Source: Physcomitrium patens (lineage: Eukaryota > Streptophyta > Bryopsida > Funariales > Funariaceae). Taken from it: a stretch of 64,000 bases of DNA. Shown here in pieces: positions 1-12,278 of the stretch (positions are counted from its first letter, which is position 1; the number at the start of each line of letters is the position of its first letter). Both the position numbers and the translations under genes were made by a program. Below the pieces are notes generated by a model. The model worked only from the letters and a program-made list of their open reading frames with translations. It did not search any database and was not told the origin of the DNA. The DNA lies in assembly GCF_000002425.4 (NCBI RefSeq), contig NC_037255.1, forward strand, positions 3,045,847 to 3,109,846, read 5' to 3'.

Positions 1-1804
1 CAACTCTAATAGATTTTTAAACAAATTATAATTAAAGATTAGGAAGTATAATCAAATTTCAATCAAATTCAATCAAAATTGCATAGAAATTATGGAAGAA
101 ACACAAAGTGTTCTTAAAGATCTTTTAAAGATTTTATTAAGAAATAACATAGGAATTCAAAAATATACTAAAATATAAATCTTAATAAAATATTAAAATA
201 GAAATTTTAATTAAATCATAGTCAAATTCTAATTAATCTCTAAATAAATCCTAATCAAATCCTGATCAAATCATAACCAATCCCTAAATAAATCCTAGTT
301 AAATCTTGATCAAATCCTAATCAAATCTTAATCAAATCTTAATCACATCCTAACCAAATCCTAACCAAATCTTAGTCAAACTCTAATCAAAGCCTAATCA
401 ATTCTAAATAAATTCTAGTCAAATCTTAAATAAACCCTAACTAAATCCTACTTAAATCCTAAAAAATCCTAATCAAATTCTGATCAAATCCTATATAAAA
501 CCTAATAAAATCCTAAATAAAATCTAATCAAATCCTAATCAAATCTTAAATAAATCTTAGTCAAATCTTAAATAAATCTTAATCTAATCCTAATCAAATC
601 CTAAACAAATTTTAACCAAATCCTAATCAAATCTTAAATAAAATCTAACTAAATCCTAGTCGAATCCTAATTGAATCCTAACCAAATCTTAATTAAATCT
701 TAACAAACCTTAACTAAACTCTAATCAAATCCTAAACATATCCTAACCAAATCTTAAATAATCCCAAGTAATTCCTATAGCATATTTAAACCTCAATAAT
801 TAATGAAGGAATTATTGATTTTAACTCAAATTTTGCACACTTCTTTATAATTAAGTTGAAAATAAATACAAATTTTTTGAAGAAGATTAAACTCACCAAA
901 AAGAAAATCAACTCTAATATTTGCATGGATGTTGGTTGGCCACCTTTTTCAATCTAAATGTTGAATTTTTAGTACTAATATCTCCTTATTAAACCATTCA
1001 ATTGATCTCAAATTTTTTACATATATAGAAAAATTAATCTACTATCTACATACATAATTTTCACTCCAGTCCAATTAATAAATTGCAAGAAATCTAAGAA
1101 ACCTTTACTAGACCTAAAACTCTACTTTCTAAGATTCCAACCCACTTAAACCTCAATAATCCTCGATCCAATCTTTCAATCTAGTTCAAACTCATTGCAT
1201 ATATTTAATACATATAAACCCACAAACTTCTAAAATTCTACCTATGGATCTATTGCCAAACTTACAAAATTTTCTAAAAAGTATCACCCACTTTATTTCA
1301 TAAATTCACAGTTATCCAAAACAATTTGTGACTTTGCAAAGCTCTTATAAAGTCAATAAAAATTCAAATCACCCTAAATTAATACTTATCAAAATCTTAT
1401 CAAGTCTATTCTCTAATTCCAATCTTTGATTTGCCAAAGAATCCCAAAATCATTGTCGAGGCTTATTTTTGTACCTTGGGGTCTGATTTCAATCTTGGTT
1501 CATAATTGGCCATCTCTAAGTATCAATATTTAGTTTTTTTAGAATATTTTTACTATATTTTATTCTTAACTTCCTCTTAAAGATGCTTATATTATTTATT
1601 TTTCCAATCTATTTTGTTATGCCTTATTTATGGTCCTACAAAGTAAGTAGAAGTCACTTTTTTAAAAAAACATCATTACTACTAAAAGTTTTATTACCTT
1701 CCTATCTTTTATCCATAATTTTTTATTTTATCTTTTAACTTGACTCTTTTATAATAAGATCCATATTATCATCTTTTACTATATAACCATGTTACAATAC
1801 AACA
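1..1804 (-). mobile_element. LTR of Ty3 family F, tandem-array subtype, left end outside the window
   Basis: The right end reads ...ttacaatacaaca, the same terminal pattern as the F-family LTRs ending at 25394, 42015, 46061 and 60231. The body aligns well by eye with 40221-42015: the same tandem array, then the same 'aattcctata..tttaaacctcaata' block, then the same tail. Orientation is minus, because the complete F element (44908-60231) has its primer binding site on the inner side of such an LTR in minus orientation. The other end lies before base 1, so I cannot tell a solo LTR from the edge of an element. Confidence 0.75.
184..770. repeat. Degenerate telomere-like tandem array inside an F LTR
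   Basis: About 590 bases are built from short units such as AATCCTAAATCAAATCC and AATCAAATCCTAACC, with a mixed 6- and 11-12-base period. The core TCCTAAA/TCCTAAT resembles the plant telomere unit CCCTAAA but is never a clean run of it. A matching array lies at about 40420-40980 at the same place in another F LTR, so it is a component of the LTR and not a chromosome end. Confidence 0.85.
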
Positions 1805-2699
1805 ACGTAGGACAACATCGGCTTCAACCTAGTTTATTACTTCCCAGCTCCCTAAATGAATTAATATCTACGAACATAGGAAGATTACCAAAGAGCTTGG
1901 AACTAGCTTCCTTGGTGTTGAATAGAACCTCACTTTACTTTTGTTCTTCTATAATGTAGCACATTGAAGAATTAACTCTTGATTAAATAATTCGATTACT
2001 ATTCTAACTGAAAGCCAAGTTATTTTATTTTATTTTACTTTTATTACTTAGTTAAATAATTATGTAATCTATGTGTTCAAAAAAAAATACTACCTTTATC
2101 TAGATGTGGTGCATATGGTAGAAGATGAATGCCTACATAAGCCTTGTACAAGCTATAGGTAAGTGGAGTCACCTTTCAACTTCCACACTTCCATTGGTAA
2201 TTTTTAAACCAAGGAGCACAATTCTTTTTAATTCTCTATCAATATTATTACATAAGGCTGAACCACAAAAATTACAATGGATGGAAAAAAAAAGGTAATC
2301 TATAGGACAACTTCTTGCTTTCAACTTTGGCTCATGGAGGTCTTGACGTCCGACAAGTATAAGCTCAGTAATAAAAGAAAGTCCTGCCAATCATTAATTA
2401 AAATTCACTTTGTATAAAATAAAAATAAATTGAAATGACACCTATTAGCAAAACACCAAGTTTTGTTCACAAAAAGAGGTGGAGTGTAGAAATTCTTGGG
2501 TCGTGTAATGGATGTTGTCCAATTATACTATAAAAAGATAAAAAGAATATAGAGTATTGTGAGTGTAAATTTCACTCTTCAACTCAAATTACAAGATGGC
2601 CTCAATTGAAATTTGCTTGTAATTGGTAGGATGAAGTGAAGTATGCAATTGGCAAAAAACCAAAGAAGAACAACCATAATACAAGTAAAAGAAATGAAA
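1805..2699. other. Unassigned 0.9 kb between repeats
   Basis: AT-rich sequence between the F LTR and repeat J. The only coding-like trace is a 73-codon minus-strand frame (2169-2390) with a C-x2-C pair (CNFCGSALC) that matches no family I recognise. Without codon bias or a neighbouring domain I do not call it a gene. It could be a worn fragment of a retroelement or of a host gene. Confidence 0.4.
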
Positions 2700-3735
2700 T
2701 CAAGTAATTAGTCATAGTCTGGTCACTATATTTTCACCTAATAAAAAGTAAAAGTAAAAAAATTATATTTTTAGATAGATAATTTTATTATCTTTTCAAT
2801 GACATAAGAAACATGTAAATCCGAATTACTTTGAGTAAGTTATGAAGTTTTAAAGATAAGAAGTAAATAATTGAAAAGTGAAGTAAAAATATTTTATCTC
2901 AAGGAGAACTTGCTTATAGATCAAGGGTTTGAGCGTCACCAAGGTTCACATGTAGTGTATATGGGTATTTAAAAGAAGCCACGAGGCTATAGTCTTATCC
3001 TCTTAACTAAAAGGTGCTGTAACCCATATGGGACTTGTATATCTCCCTCTTCCTATTTTCTACTAGAAGGACCAATATTTTTGTATTTTTGACTTCACTA
3101 TGGTATTCAAAAATATCCAATAATCTCAAAAACCTTGCGTAGCCTTCAAATCTTGCTCCATTTCTTCATAAAGGCTTTCAAAGTGATAAAACTCATTTTT
3201 ACCAAGATCTTAAAAATTACTCTAAAAATTCCTAAAAACTTCTAAATAAATTATAAATAAATTCTGAAAAATTCTATAATATTTCTATAATACTAATATC
3301 TATTTAAGGCTAAATTTTCCTACCTTTTGATTTTTAATAATAATAAAATCAATTTAAATCTACTATAAATCTTATTTTTTTATATCAATAACTAAATTGA
3401 TATGAGGTTCTTTTTCATGCTTCTTTTAACTTCTAATATTTATATTTTTTATAAGTAGTACATATAGATAGAAGAAAAATATAAATATTTTTCTTAATAA
3501 ATAATCCTTAATATTCAATAATAAATAAAAATACTAAATCAACAAAGATAATTACCTCCAAGACTTACTAAGATTCCATTTCCACCACTAACACTCTAAT
3601 TTTCTATTTCTCTAAAGGTTTCTATACTACTCACTATATTTTGTGATTTAAAACATTCTACATATATGTTTTTATCCTAAAACAACAAGTGAGTCAATTT
3701 GATGACTCACAAGTATACTTAAGGACAACAAGTCC
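2700..3735 (-). repeat. Dispersed repeat J (probable LTR), minus copy
   Basis: About 1 kb that matches 33874-34893 in the opposite orientation. Shared blocks include the part with 'gagtcatcaaattgactcac', the 'ccaagacttactaagattcc' block, the 'gaggttctttttcatgcttc' block and the 'aatccgaattact' end. Both ends are set only by where the match stops. Length and structure suggest an LTR, but no flanking primer site or internal region was found. Confidence 0.6.
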
Positions 3736-4530
3736 TGCCGTACTCCTTCCTTGACTACTATCTAAAATATAAATATTTTGAATTGAAAGCTAACTTAAAA
3801 AAAGGATAGAGAACTTATCTCATGCTGTGTTCTTTCTATCACAACCTTTAAAATATTTCTAGCTCCAATTCCAAGAAAACAAGCAGAGAGGTTCACAACA
3901 ATATAAGATAGAGAATACAAGTGCGAAAAATAACAAAAGAATAACAAAAACTTAAAAATGATTTCAAAAGAAAACTAGTAGTTGCAACAATTAAGATAAA
4001 TACATTCTAAGCAACAAACACCAAGAAGAACACTCCCGGAAAATGTACCAAAATATGAATGGTTTTTTCTTTCCTTACTTAAGTCCAATTTTATTAAATT
4101 ATAACCTGGATTAGAATCCAATATTAATTAATGTAGAAATTCAAAGTATAGATAAGATAAATAAAAAAATAAAATGATATAATAATCTTAATTTTTCCAA
4201 CAAAACATGACCAAGTCAATTACATTTTTTTTTTTTTTTTTTTTTTTTTTTTAGTAACTGCAATTCATTTAGGTAAATGCCTTTCAAGACTTACTGAATT
4301 AAGCTTAAACTCTGAAACTTATGAGTTAGTATAAAAATAAAAAGAATTGGTATCATCTTGGAGTGCTAGTTTAGGGCTTTCTGAAATGGTGTCAACCATG
4401 CAAATTAGAGTTACAATCAAGAAGTTATCCATGGATGAAGTTTTGATGGCAAAACTTCATCTAAAGTTGGAAATTCTTTAATAATTAACTTCAAACATTA
4501 AAATTCAGTATCAATATGGAGTTAAATTTT
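3736..4530. other. Unassigned AT-rich stretch with poly(T) tract
   Basis: No coding signal. It contains an unbroken run of 28 T at 4225-4252, which on the minus strand would be a poly(A). I found no LINE or SINE body next to it, so the tract may be slippage growth inside the adjoining long LTR. Confidence 0.4.
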
Positions 4531-6776
4531 TTAATATAAAATAAAAAAATAAAAGATAAAAAATAAAGTATATAACAAGTGAAAAGTTGGAAGTAAAAAA
4601 TAAAAGTTATAATTCAAGTTAAAAATTAAGTTAAAATAAAATAACCTAAAGGTTAAAAGTTGAAGGTAAAAATTACAGTAAAAGTTAAAATTTAAGTAAA
4701 GATTGAAAAAATATAAGATTAAAAATTGAAGGTCGAAAGGTAATTGGAAGTTAAAAATTAACAATTTATTACCAATATGAGGTAAAAGGTTTACTAAAGT
4801 AGTATTATTTAGAGGTGATAAGATGAATGAATAGTCAATCCACCAATCCATGCACTAACAAGTGTAATTAGGAGGTGATTAGAGAAGAAAGATTACCTTC
4901 ATCATGCCGAATTGAGGTAGCAAACTTTGACCAATTGGAAATCTGTCAAAAATCCTCTTTAGCTCTAATATGTGTGATTTGTTTTTGTGCTGAACCTTCA
5001 CTTAGATGAGCTCCTATCCTTCAATTTTTGCAATATTTTAGTATGCGATGGTTGAGATGTGATTTCTTAAAGTTGGCCTCCCGAACTGCCAGGGCAGCAA
5101 ACCTCCTTGCTCTTAAAAATTCACTAAAGATTCATAAAAGCTTCAAAATTTTCAACTTAAACTTTCCTTGGAACTAGACTTTAAGGTGCCTTTTTTTAAG
5201 TAATTTTTACAAAAAAATCTTTAACAAGCACCGCACTATGAAATTCCAAAGCTTACCTTAATGTACTACCCTTGTACCCCTTCTTAAATAAGAATTCTTT
5301 AAAAATTCATAAAAGCTTCAAACATTCTAAATATTTTTTTTCTATAAACAAGACTTTAGAATGCAATAAATAATAAAAATAATTTGGAAAGCAGGATAGA
5401 TATCATTGAGCAATGATTTTTTGAAGTTGACAATTCTCCAAGGCTATAGTAGTGCACCTTTCTTCACTTGAAATTCCGCCAAAAATTCATTAGAGCTTCA
5501 AATTATATGTTCTTCATGTCTTTAAAAAACTAGTAACTAGAGAAAAGTGGTCAAAAAATATAGAAAGAAAGCAATACAACTAAAGAAACTGAGAGGCAAA
5601 AGCCTAAGCGGTTACAAAATAGAGGGAGTTTTTATTAAAAAAACCAAAAAAAAAAAAAAAAAAAAAAAAAATTGGCATATCTTCTCCACAAAAAAAAGGA
5701 GAGATAGAGGGCTTAGAAAACCAAGCCACTCCTATACAAGAGAGTGGAGGCTCATAAGAGGGTAGCCACATCTCCACCCTTGATTTTTAAGATTCCTAAT
5801 CTAAATCTATGACCTACATTAGTTCTAGACCTAAATCCAATTTAAGGCTAGAAATACCATAACTCAAAAACTAATGCCTTTTGGCAAAATTAACACCACC
5901 AGTGTGTCCAATTTATATTTTTATTCTAAGATTGACTATTCACAAGCTCAAATCTGAGTTCTAAATCATTAAAATCAATTAATTTGCTAATTTAGTTGTA
6001 AATTTCAACTATAATTTTAATTCTAAGTATCTTAATTAGGAGATCAGCAAGGATTCTTGCCATCAAAGCCTTCATGATCACCATTCTTAAATTTGAACTC
6101 CCTTAAGTACAAACTCTTGGCAATCACAACCCCTAATTTCAATTTGGCCTGGAGATAATAAACTTTTGATTTTTGATTTATTTATTTTTTCTCCATTCTT
6201 CAATTCCAAATAGTGATAAAAATCACTATGAAAGGAAACTCCACCATAAAAAATACATTGTCTCCATCTTCTAAAGATCATCATTAATTTAATAATTAGA
6301 TTTTATAAATTTTAATCCATTTAAATTATAAAACAAAATTAAGCTTCAAAATCTTGAAATTAATTAGGAAGATAGAGCAATTAGATTTGAAGAGTTTTCT
6401 ATCCATAGTCAAATTAGAGATTAGCCTTGGAGTTGAAAATTAAGATTGTTGATTAATTCAAGATATAATTTCTAAGAATTAGAAGAGAAATTCTACTAAA
6501 ATTTTAGTTTTGGTACTAAAAGAGAATTTAAATCAAATCAAGAAAGAAGTCATAGACCTTCTAAATTTACTATTCTTAGAATTTTAATAATCAATCAATC
6601 TAATAAATAGAAGTATCTATCTAATTAATAACCTAAAAATATGATAAAATTCATAATTAACTAAATAACTAATTTGGATCTATTAATTAATTATCTTAGT
6701 ATTAAAATTAATAAAAATATATAAAAAATTACAAAATTAATTATAACTAACCATTGGATCTTTTAATTGTGCTAAC
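4531..6776 (-). mobile_element. Long LTR of Tat-like family E, minus, probably solo
   Basis: Its central part (about 5690-5790) is the reverse complement of the 29900-30005 part of the 3' LTR of element E, including the 'gagaggcttggttttc' and 'gatatagccaccc' type blocks. It also keeps the triple repeat of about 178 bases (about 5040-5480 here) and the TTTTAACTT-rich tract (4540-4780). The minus start is read as TGTTAGCACAATT at 6776; the lower end is approximate. A 26-base poly(A) run sits at 5646-5671. Confidence 0.6.
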
Positions 6777-6879
6777 ACCTCATGATGTAGAATCTAATAC
6801 TACTTTAAAGACCAAAATAATATAAAAAAATCTTTGTGGAAGAATTTCTTTCTATAGAAGAGTGAAAAAGACCTAAGGT

Positions 6880-7790
6880 TTGAGAACCAAAATTTGGCAT
6901 TTTAATATCCTTAAAAAAAGATGATCAAAGGAAGTCTTATGATTTGTAGGAATACTTGAAAAAAATCAAGGCAAATAAATCATTTCTCAATTATTGGAAG
7001 TATGTCCAAAAATGACAAGAATTTTTAAAACAGGCATGTATTCTAAAAGGCATCAAAGTTCTAAGAAAAAAATCCAAGCTTATGTAAGAACAATTCGAGA
7101 GACACAAGAAGTTAAGAAAATTAAACTAGAGGTCTCAATAGTTGACAAGATCATTTTTTTTACAATTGTAGATGGAAGTAGTGGATTAAATATAATATCC
7201 ATACAAATAATAGAGAAATTGAGCCTTAGTATAATTAGCCTTTATTTTTATATAATTAATATGACTAATTAAAGCCAAGATATCTCTTTGGACCACATTA
7301 TTGGTTGTAGGATGATAACAGGTGGTGAAGAGTATTTCTTTACTTTTCATTTGATTCACATGCATCCTAGCAAAAATTCATATCCATTACTTTTAGATAG
7401 ACCATGATTAATGGCATTAATAGCCAAAATTGATTAGAATAGTAAAAATCTCTATATCATTTATGATCTACTACAAAACTATACAAAAATCTTCATTCAA
7501 TCCCAAAGATTATTGTTACATAAAACCTCACTTAATTCTTTAAAAGAAAAAGATCAAATTCCACATCCTAAAAAGGAGTTCAAAAAAAAATGAGGTTTGT
7601 CAATTTAGGAGGAAAGGAATTGGTTCACTCTACTATGGTCCAAAATATTCCATTAAGTTGCATAGGCCCAAGACTATACTATTAAGAAGATGATAGAAAA
7701 TTCATCAAGTGGTTGACAAGTCACCCTACATCTAGTGCTGTTATATTGCATGGTTTTCTATTTGGAAATATATTGGGTACCTAGCTATGG
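6880..7790 (+). pseudogene. Relic of an E-type Ty3 element: aspartic protease region
   Basis: Plus-strand translation shows a retropepsin-like core (IVDGSSGLNIIS) near 7165-7200. After that come SYPLLLDRPWLMA, a typical Ty3 protease C-terminal motif, and the link toward reverse transcriptase. The same order and spacing occur in element E from 25395 on (YLLLLGQRFLRK, then a stretch with ydYEDDRtFaqWLaenP). The rest of pol is not visible downstream; an I-family LTR follows. An old, worn copy, and clearly not functional. Confidence 0.65.
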
Positions 7791-7799
7791 AGAGTTCAG

Positions 7800-9362
7800 T
7801 TTTAACTTATTGGCCCAACTCCAATAAGTTATTTAATCTTAAAAGTACAAGACAAATAAATACTACAATATCAATAAGATATTATATTAATAAATCCTTT
7901 TATATTTAAGAAAGTTTATACATAAGACTTTCTAAAATATCTAGAAATTTTCTAACATTCTTGACAATACCAAATCATAGCTTACTATTTTTTGATAGAT
8001 TAGGTTTTCAATAATTTCAAAGGAAATCTACAATTTTCTTTCAAAAGCTCATCTTTATACAAAAATTCAACCATAGTTCCATATATCCATCTTCAACATA
8101 TATATAAAATCTTGGCTTCCAAAATAATCCTTTATTTTATATAAAATGCTCAAGTTATAATAAAATTCCTTCAAAATATAATATTCTTACAAAAGATTTC
8201 TTCTTCTCAAACTTTAAAAATTCATATCTCTTGATTCAATTGTTTAAATTTTACCAAATTTATAAATATTATAGAATTCATCCTTAAGCTTTATTTTAAA
8301 AAAAAATCAACTCTAAATTTTCTAATAATCATTTGATATTTTAAAAATCCTAGCAGGTACTCTAAAACCCTAATTTATAAGCACCTAAATACTATTTTCT
8401 TCATATCTCACAAATCCAAAATCCAAATATCACAAAAATTATGTATAAAGTTTAGTAACATAAAAATGCATATTCTTCAAAATTCTTAGCCAAAATCTTA
8501 ACAAATTTTACAAGATATAGCTTAAAACACAACTACTAGCAATTCGGATCACTTACAACTCCTTTAGATTCCAAATGCTGATTTGACTTCCAATTACTCC
8601 TTTATTCTAGCTCAAAATTCATCAAAAAATATGTGTAAAGTATAGCCAAGAAAGTATTCTCTACAATCCTAATTACCGATTCTTTGTTGCTTTCTATACG
8701 CATGTGTTATATCCAAAAGGATGACAGTAGGTACAAAATCAACACCCTAACTTTGAGCGCCCATATTTCTTTCATATAAACTCCAAATGACTAAAAATTT
8801 GCACCAAAATTGTAGTTAAAAACCTAAACTTGCTGATCCTAGCATCTAAAGCTCAAATTCTTTAGAAAGACTAATCCTAATCTCTAATATGGCTCTAGGC
8901 AACATCCTCAAAGCCCATTGGTCATGTTTTTTTACCAATAGGAATAGAGATTTTCATCATCCATCTCCACTCATCTATATGGATATCCTAAACTCTCTTT
9001 TTGCTACCAAAATCCCTCTCTAATTCTTTTCTTTACATGTTTTATTCAATATATGCCCTAAATACCAAATTAAAGAACCAAAATAAGACTTCAAGGGTCA
9101 CCAATGTGTAATAAAGGTGACTCTAAATATTTAATGTTATTACCAATAAAATCAATCTCAAAATCCACTATCAAAAGAAAATAAAGTTATACAAATTTTA
9201 ATTGTAATTCTTTTAAACAACCACTTTTTAAAGTAGTAATTTAATCACACTCTACAACCAACTAAAATCTAGTAACATGCCTCTCACCATGTTGCTAAGA
9301 TAGTTATACATTAAATACATAATCACATTATTTTCACATGGTTACCAAATTACAATGTGACA
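7800..9362 (-). mobile_element. LTR of family I, minus copy
   Basis: The stretch 8660-9060 is similar, in reverse, to 63500-63850, including the 'gtacaaaatcaacacc' / 'ggtgttaattttgtat' type block and the block around 'attcctattgg'. The minus start is TGTCACATTGTAATTTGG at 9362, and it resembles the start of the F-family LTRs. The far end near 7800 is set only by where the E-type relic stops. No target duplication was recognised. Confidence 0.55.
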
Positions 9363-9557
9363 ATACAAATAAAGTGATGCATGCTAACTTCATAGATGAT
9401 TTTGCTACTTAAAAAAATAATAAAGTAGATATTAATTTACCTACATTGGTAGGTGACATTAAATTAGAAGATGTCATTGGAATAAACTTTGATAATATCA
9501 AAGTTCATGAGTTAAATGACTTAATAGAGGAAGATGAACTTATTTCATCTTTGTAGT
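9363..9557 (+). pseudogene. Short coding-like tail of unknown origin
   Basis: A plus-strand frame of about 50 codons (about 9400-9557) ends in ...NDLIEEDELISSL and a stop. It is acidic and lacks a recognisable domain. Squeezed between two LTRs, it is most likely the C-terminal end of a retroelement polyprotein. I cannot name the family. Confidence 0.35.
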
Positions 9558-10326
9558 TGTAGAATAGATATTAGTTCGTTTTTATAAGCTATTGGTAAAA
9601 TAGATTAATAGTCCATAGAATAGTCAGTTTAGGAGGACGGATGATTGTTTCAGTTATTAAAAGCGGTTATTATAGAATTACGATTAGAATTTGAAAATCA
9701 ATAGTAATTATATAGGAGTTGTAGAAGTTTGTTGGAGGGCCAGACTGTGATAGTCATGAGCCTGGGTTAAGTTTGGTGCTTCCTCTTTATTTCTTTTGTT
9801 ATCTTTGTTGTTGAAGAGTAATAGATAGTTTCTGAATACTGAGAAGTGAGTCTGTGGAATAAATCAAAGATTGATTTATGAGTTATTGATTATGTAATGA
9901 AGTACTGAGTGATTGAATTATATGAGAAGTTATTAGAAGATTGATTATGAATGGAAGATTATGATTGTTGTTTATTAAGAGTTGTATGTGTGTATTTTGA
10001 CAAAAAAAGTCTATGATTATAAGAATTCTGTGAATTCAGATTGGTTGGAGTGAAGTTTGTTATTCCTGGTGTTGGATGGAATTTATTGAGTTTTGAGCGG
10101 TCTTTTGAAAGTGTAGGGTTGCACATTGTGGTTATCAGTTGATGAAGGAGTATTGTTATTGGAAGAAAGAATTGTAGGATTTCTTAGTATTTTAGTGGTT
10201 CGGAATACAATTAATTGTGTGATCCTAACAAGTGAAACTCATGCGCTTAGTCTTTTCTTGTGTTCAAATTCCCTTGTACAGGTTTTTTCTGGAAGGAATT
10301 GTAGAATAAGTAAAATGAAAATCACA
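9558..10326 (+). mobile_element. LTR of family C, probably solo
   Basis: It starts TGTAGAATAGATATTAG and ends AAAATGAAAATCACA, and is alignable along its length with the C LTRs at 18845-19637 and 12279-13055. No primer binding site follows, in contrast to 13059 and 22061, so it is read as a solo LTR. The flanks GTAGT and ATAAT could be a decayed 5-base duplication (both differences are G/A), but that is weak. Confidence 0.75.
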
Positions 10327-10871
10327 ATAATTTAAAAAAATCTTTAGTGGTTTTACAATTGAAAATAACATAGCTATCTATCCACAAATACCAAAAAATT
10401 GATATAAAAAATTCATAGAAAATTCTCATATGTATAACTTTGATTACAAATTGATAGATGTAACTTCAAAAAATGAAGATTCATAACTCATTAAGGTAGG
10501 ATTCTAATTAATTAAGGCTATATAAAGAAATTAGAATTTTTTTTTTGATAAAAAATATAAAATTAAAATCTTTAGGCTTAATATGTTGGTCTTTTTATAA
10601 GATACTAGGAGACTATATTTTCTACGTAAATTTGATGCCATATAGTTAAAACCATATCTAATCAAAGAAGTCTTTCTAAATAATTCAATTTGGTTATAAA
10701 CTCTCAACAAAGAAGATTTTTCTACTAGAACTTTAAGAAATAGATGCAAAAAAATATAAAGTGTGATTTTTATCATATATGTGGTCAAATGGCTCATCCT
10801 TAAAGTCACTTTAATTTCACTCTTTAAGTAACAAATCATCAAAAATACAGAGAATTTAGAGAACTAAAATT
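10327..10871 (+). pseudogene. Worn gag-like relic, plus strand
   Basis: Near 10750-10815 the plus strand reads like a nucleocapsid zinc knuckle (ICGQMAHP preceded by KCDFYH). The rest is too decayed to read. This relic appears to be the site into which chromovirus H was inserted; its continuation would begin at 33344. A 103-codon frame on the minus strand here is antisense to it and is not a gene. Confidence 0.35.
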
Positions 10872-10876
10872 CTAGG
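10872..10876. repeat. Target duplication of element H, lower copy
   Basis: CTAGG directly before the H 3' LTR; it matches 33339-33343 exactly. Confidence 0.85.
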
Positions 10877-11256
10877 TATTAAGAATCATATACAAGACAA
10901 GGATTCAAGACCAAAAAACAAAATTAGCTTGACATTTGAATAACAACTAGATATAAGGTAAGAAGATCCTAGCTAGACTATAAAAAGTGAGTTGTCGAGA
11001 TTGAAGATCCCATCAGCCTCGACTCTTATATATACTTGGTCCTAAGAAGCTTCTTAAGAAGTTTTTATGAAGCTTGAAAACAAAGCAAGCCTAAGAACCT
11101 TCTTCAGCAACTTCTTAAATCATCTAAAGCTTTTTAGAACCTTGTAGGACCTCTTAGAAACTTCAAGAGTCTTTTTAGAATCTGTTGGTATCTTCTACAA
11201 CTTTTTAGAATCTTTTAGAATCTTTTGGAACCTTCTTCAATTGTATGTCTGTGACA
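10877..11256 (-). mobile_element. 3' LTR of chromovirus H
   Basis: On the minus strand it starts TGTCACAGACATACAATTG and ends ...CTTAATA. It aligns with 32989-33338. A purine-rich tract (minus: agaagaggagttgc) sits just before its start and would be the polypurine tract. The block 'acaagacaaggattcaaga' is shared by both LTRs. Confidence 0.85.
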
Positions 11257-11845
11257 GCAACTCCTCTTCTAACTTCAAGGTCTCCGAAAAGTAATGTTAT
11301 AGCAAGTTAATATATGTGTAAGAAGTTGAAGATCTGTTGTATGGTGTCTGCTATATATTTCAATTATTTTTCACGAGATAAATAGTTCATAGGCCCTTGT
11401 AGCCATTGATAGTACCTCAAGCCCTCTGCTTGTGATCAAGCATGAACTTTGGTATCTTCATTATGGAATTTTCTTGCAAACACTCTTTTTAGACGTCCTT
11501 TATAGGTAGGTTCTGCCTCAAAGATAATTACTAGTGACCTATTACTAAGTATCTTTTGATGTCTTTGTGGTTGAGGCAACTCTTCATCTCAGAGTCATCT
11601 TTGCAAGCTACTTGATTGAGATGGTATGACTGACAAGGGATTAATGTCTTGACTATCCATATCATGTAAAGTAAATAAGATCAAAAGAATATAAATAAGT
11701 TATAGTTGTAAACTCAAACTACTGACTTATGCTATTCTAAATATTTGACAACAATTGCCTCTTCAGAGCTTACCTCCTCTCCTTCTTTATGAAGCCAAGA
11801 ACTAAGAATCTTCATAGTGAAGCTATTTTACTAAGCTATGGTTCT

Positions 11846-12250
11846 TTATTTTATCACTTTTGCTTTAAATGGATGTTGTTCATGGAATCTTTGAACCTTT
11901 ATTTGTACATTTATAAAGTTGCCACTTGGTTCCCACATATGATTGTTGATATCATATCTCCACCAATGGACTAGATATTCAAGTCTTCTATGTCTTATCC
12001 TTGAATTTAATACCTCTTCTATCTCAAACTCAACATGATAATTGATTTCAACCATAGGAGGTAGTAGTTGTCTTTAACCTGATATATTCAATTCTTTATA
12101 CCTTTTCAAAAATGAAACATGAAAGATTGGAGTGGAGGTTTTTATGAAATAATAAGAAGTTTGGAAGAAAGAAAAAGAACGTATCTTATAGTTTATAGAA
12201 GGTCAACAGAAAGAATTGTTCTAGTATTTCTAGACATAGAATTTGGAATA
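11846..12250 (-). pseudogene. Integrase C-terminal end and chromodomain of element H
   Basis: The minus-strand peptide contains a chromodomain (EFEIEEVLNSR, then LEYLVHWWRYD, then HMWEPSGNF). Residue by residue it parallels the chromodomain of element G (EFEVEEILDSR / LEYLIHWRGYD / CTWEPSKNL). Chromodomains at the integrase end are known to steer chromovirus integration toward modified histones. The part above about 12150 is hard to read and may already belong to C0. Confidence 0.75.
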
Positions 12251-12278
12251 AAAAAAAGTCAAGTGCCAATTGCAAGAT

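Noticed and set aside
184-770. Telomere or subtelomere array
   Set aside because: Units are degenerate, never clean CCCTAAA, and the same array sits inside another LTR at 40420-40980.
4531-4851. 106-codon minus frame rich in L, N, F and Y
   Set aside because: It lies in a TTTTAACTT-type low-complexity tract of an LTR; the composition explains the open frame.
5646-5671. Poly(A) tail of a LINE or SINE
   Set aside because: It sits inside an E-type LTR with matching sequence on both sides; no LINE or SINE body adjoins.
11789-11974. Plus-strand frame of 61 codons
   Set aside because: Antisense of the H chromodomain.
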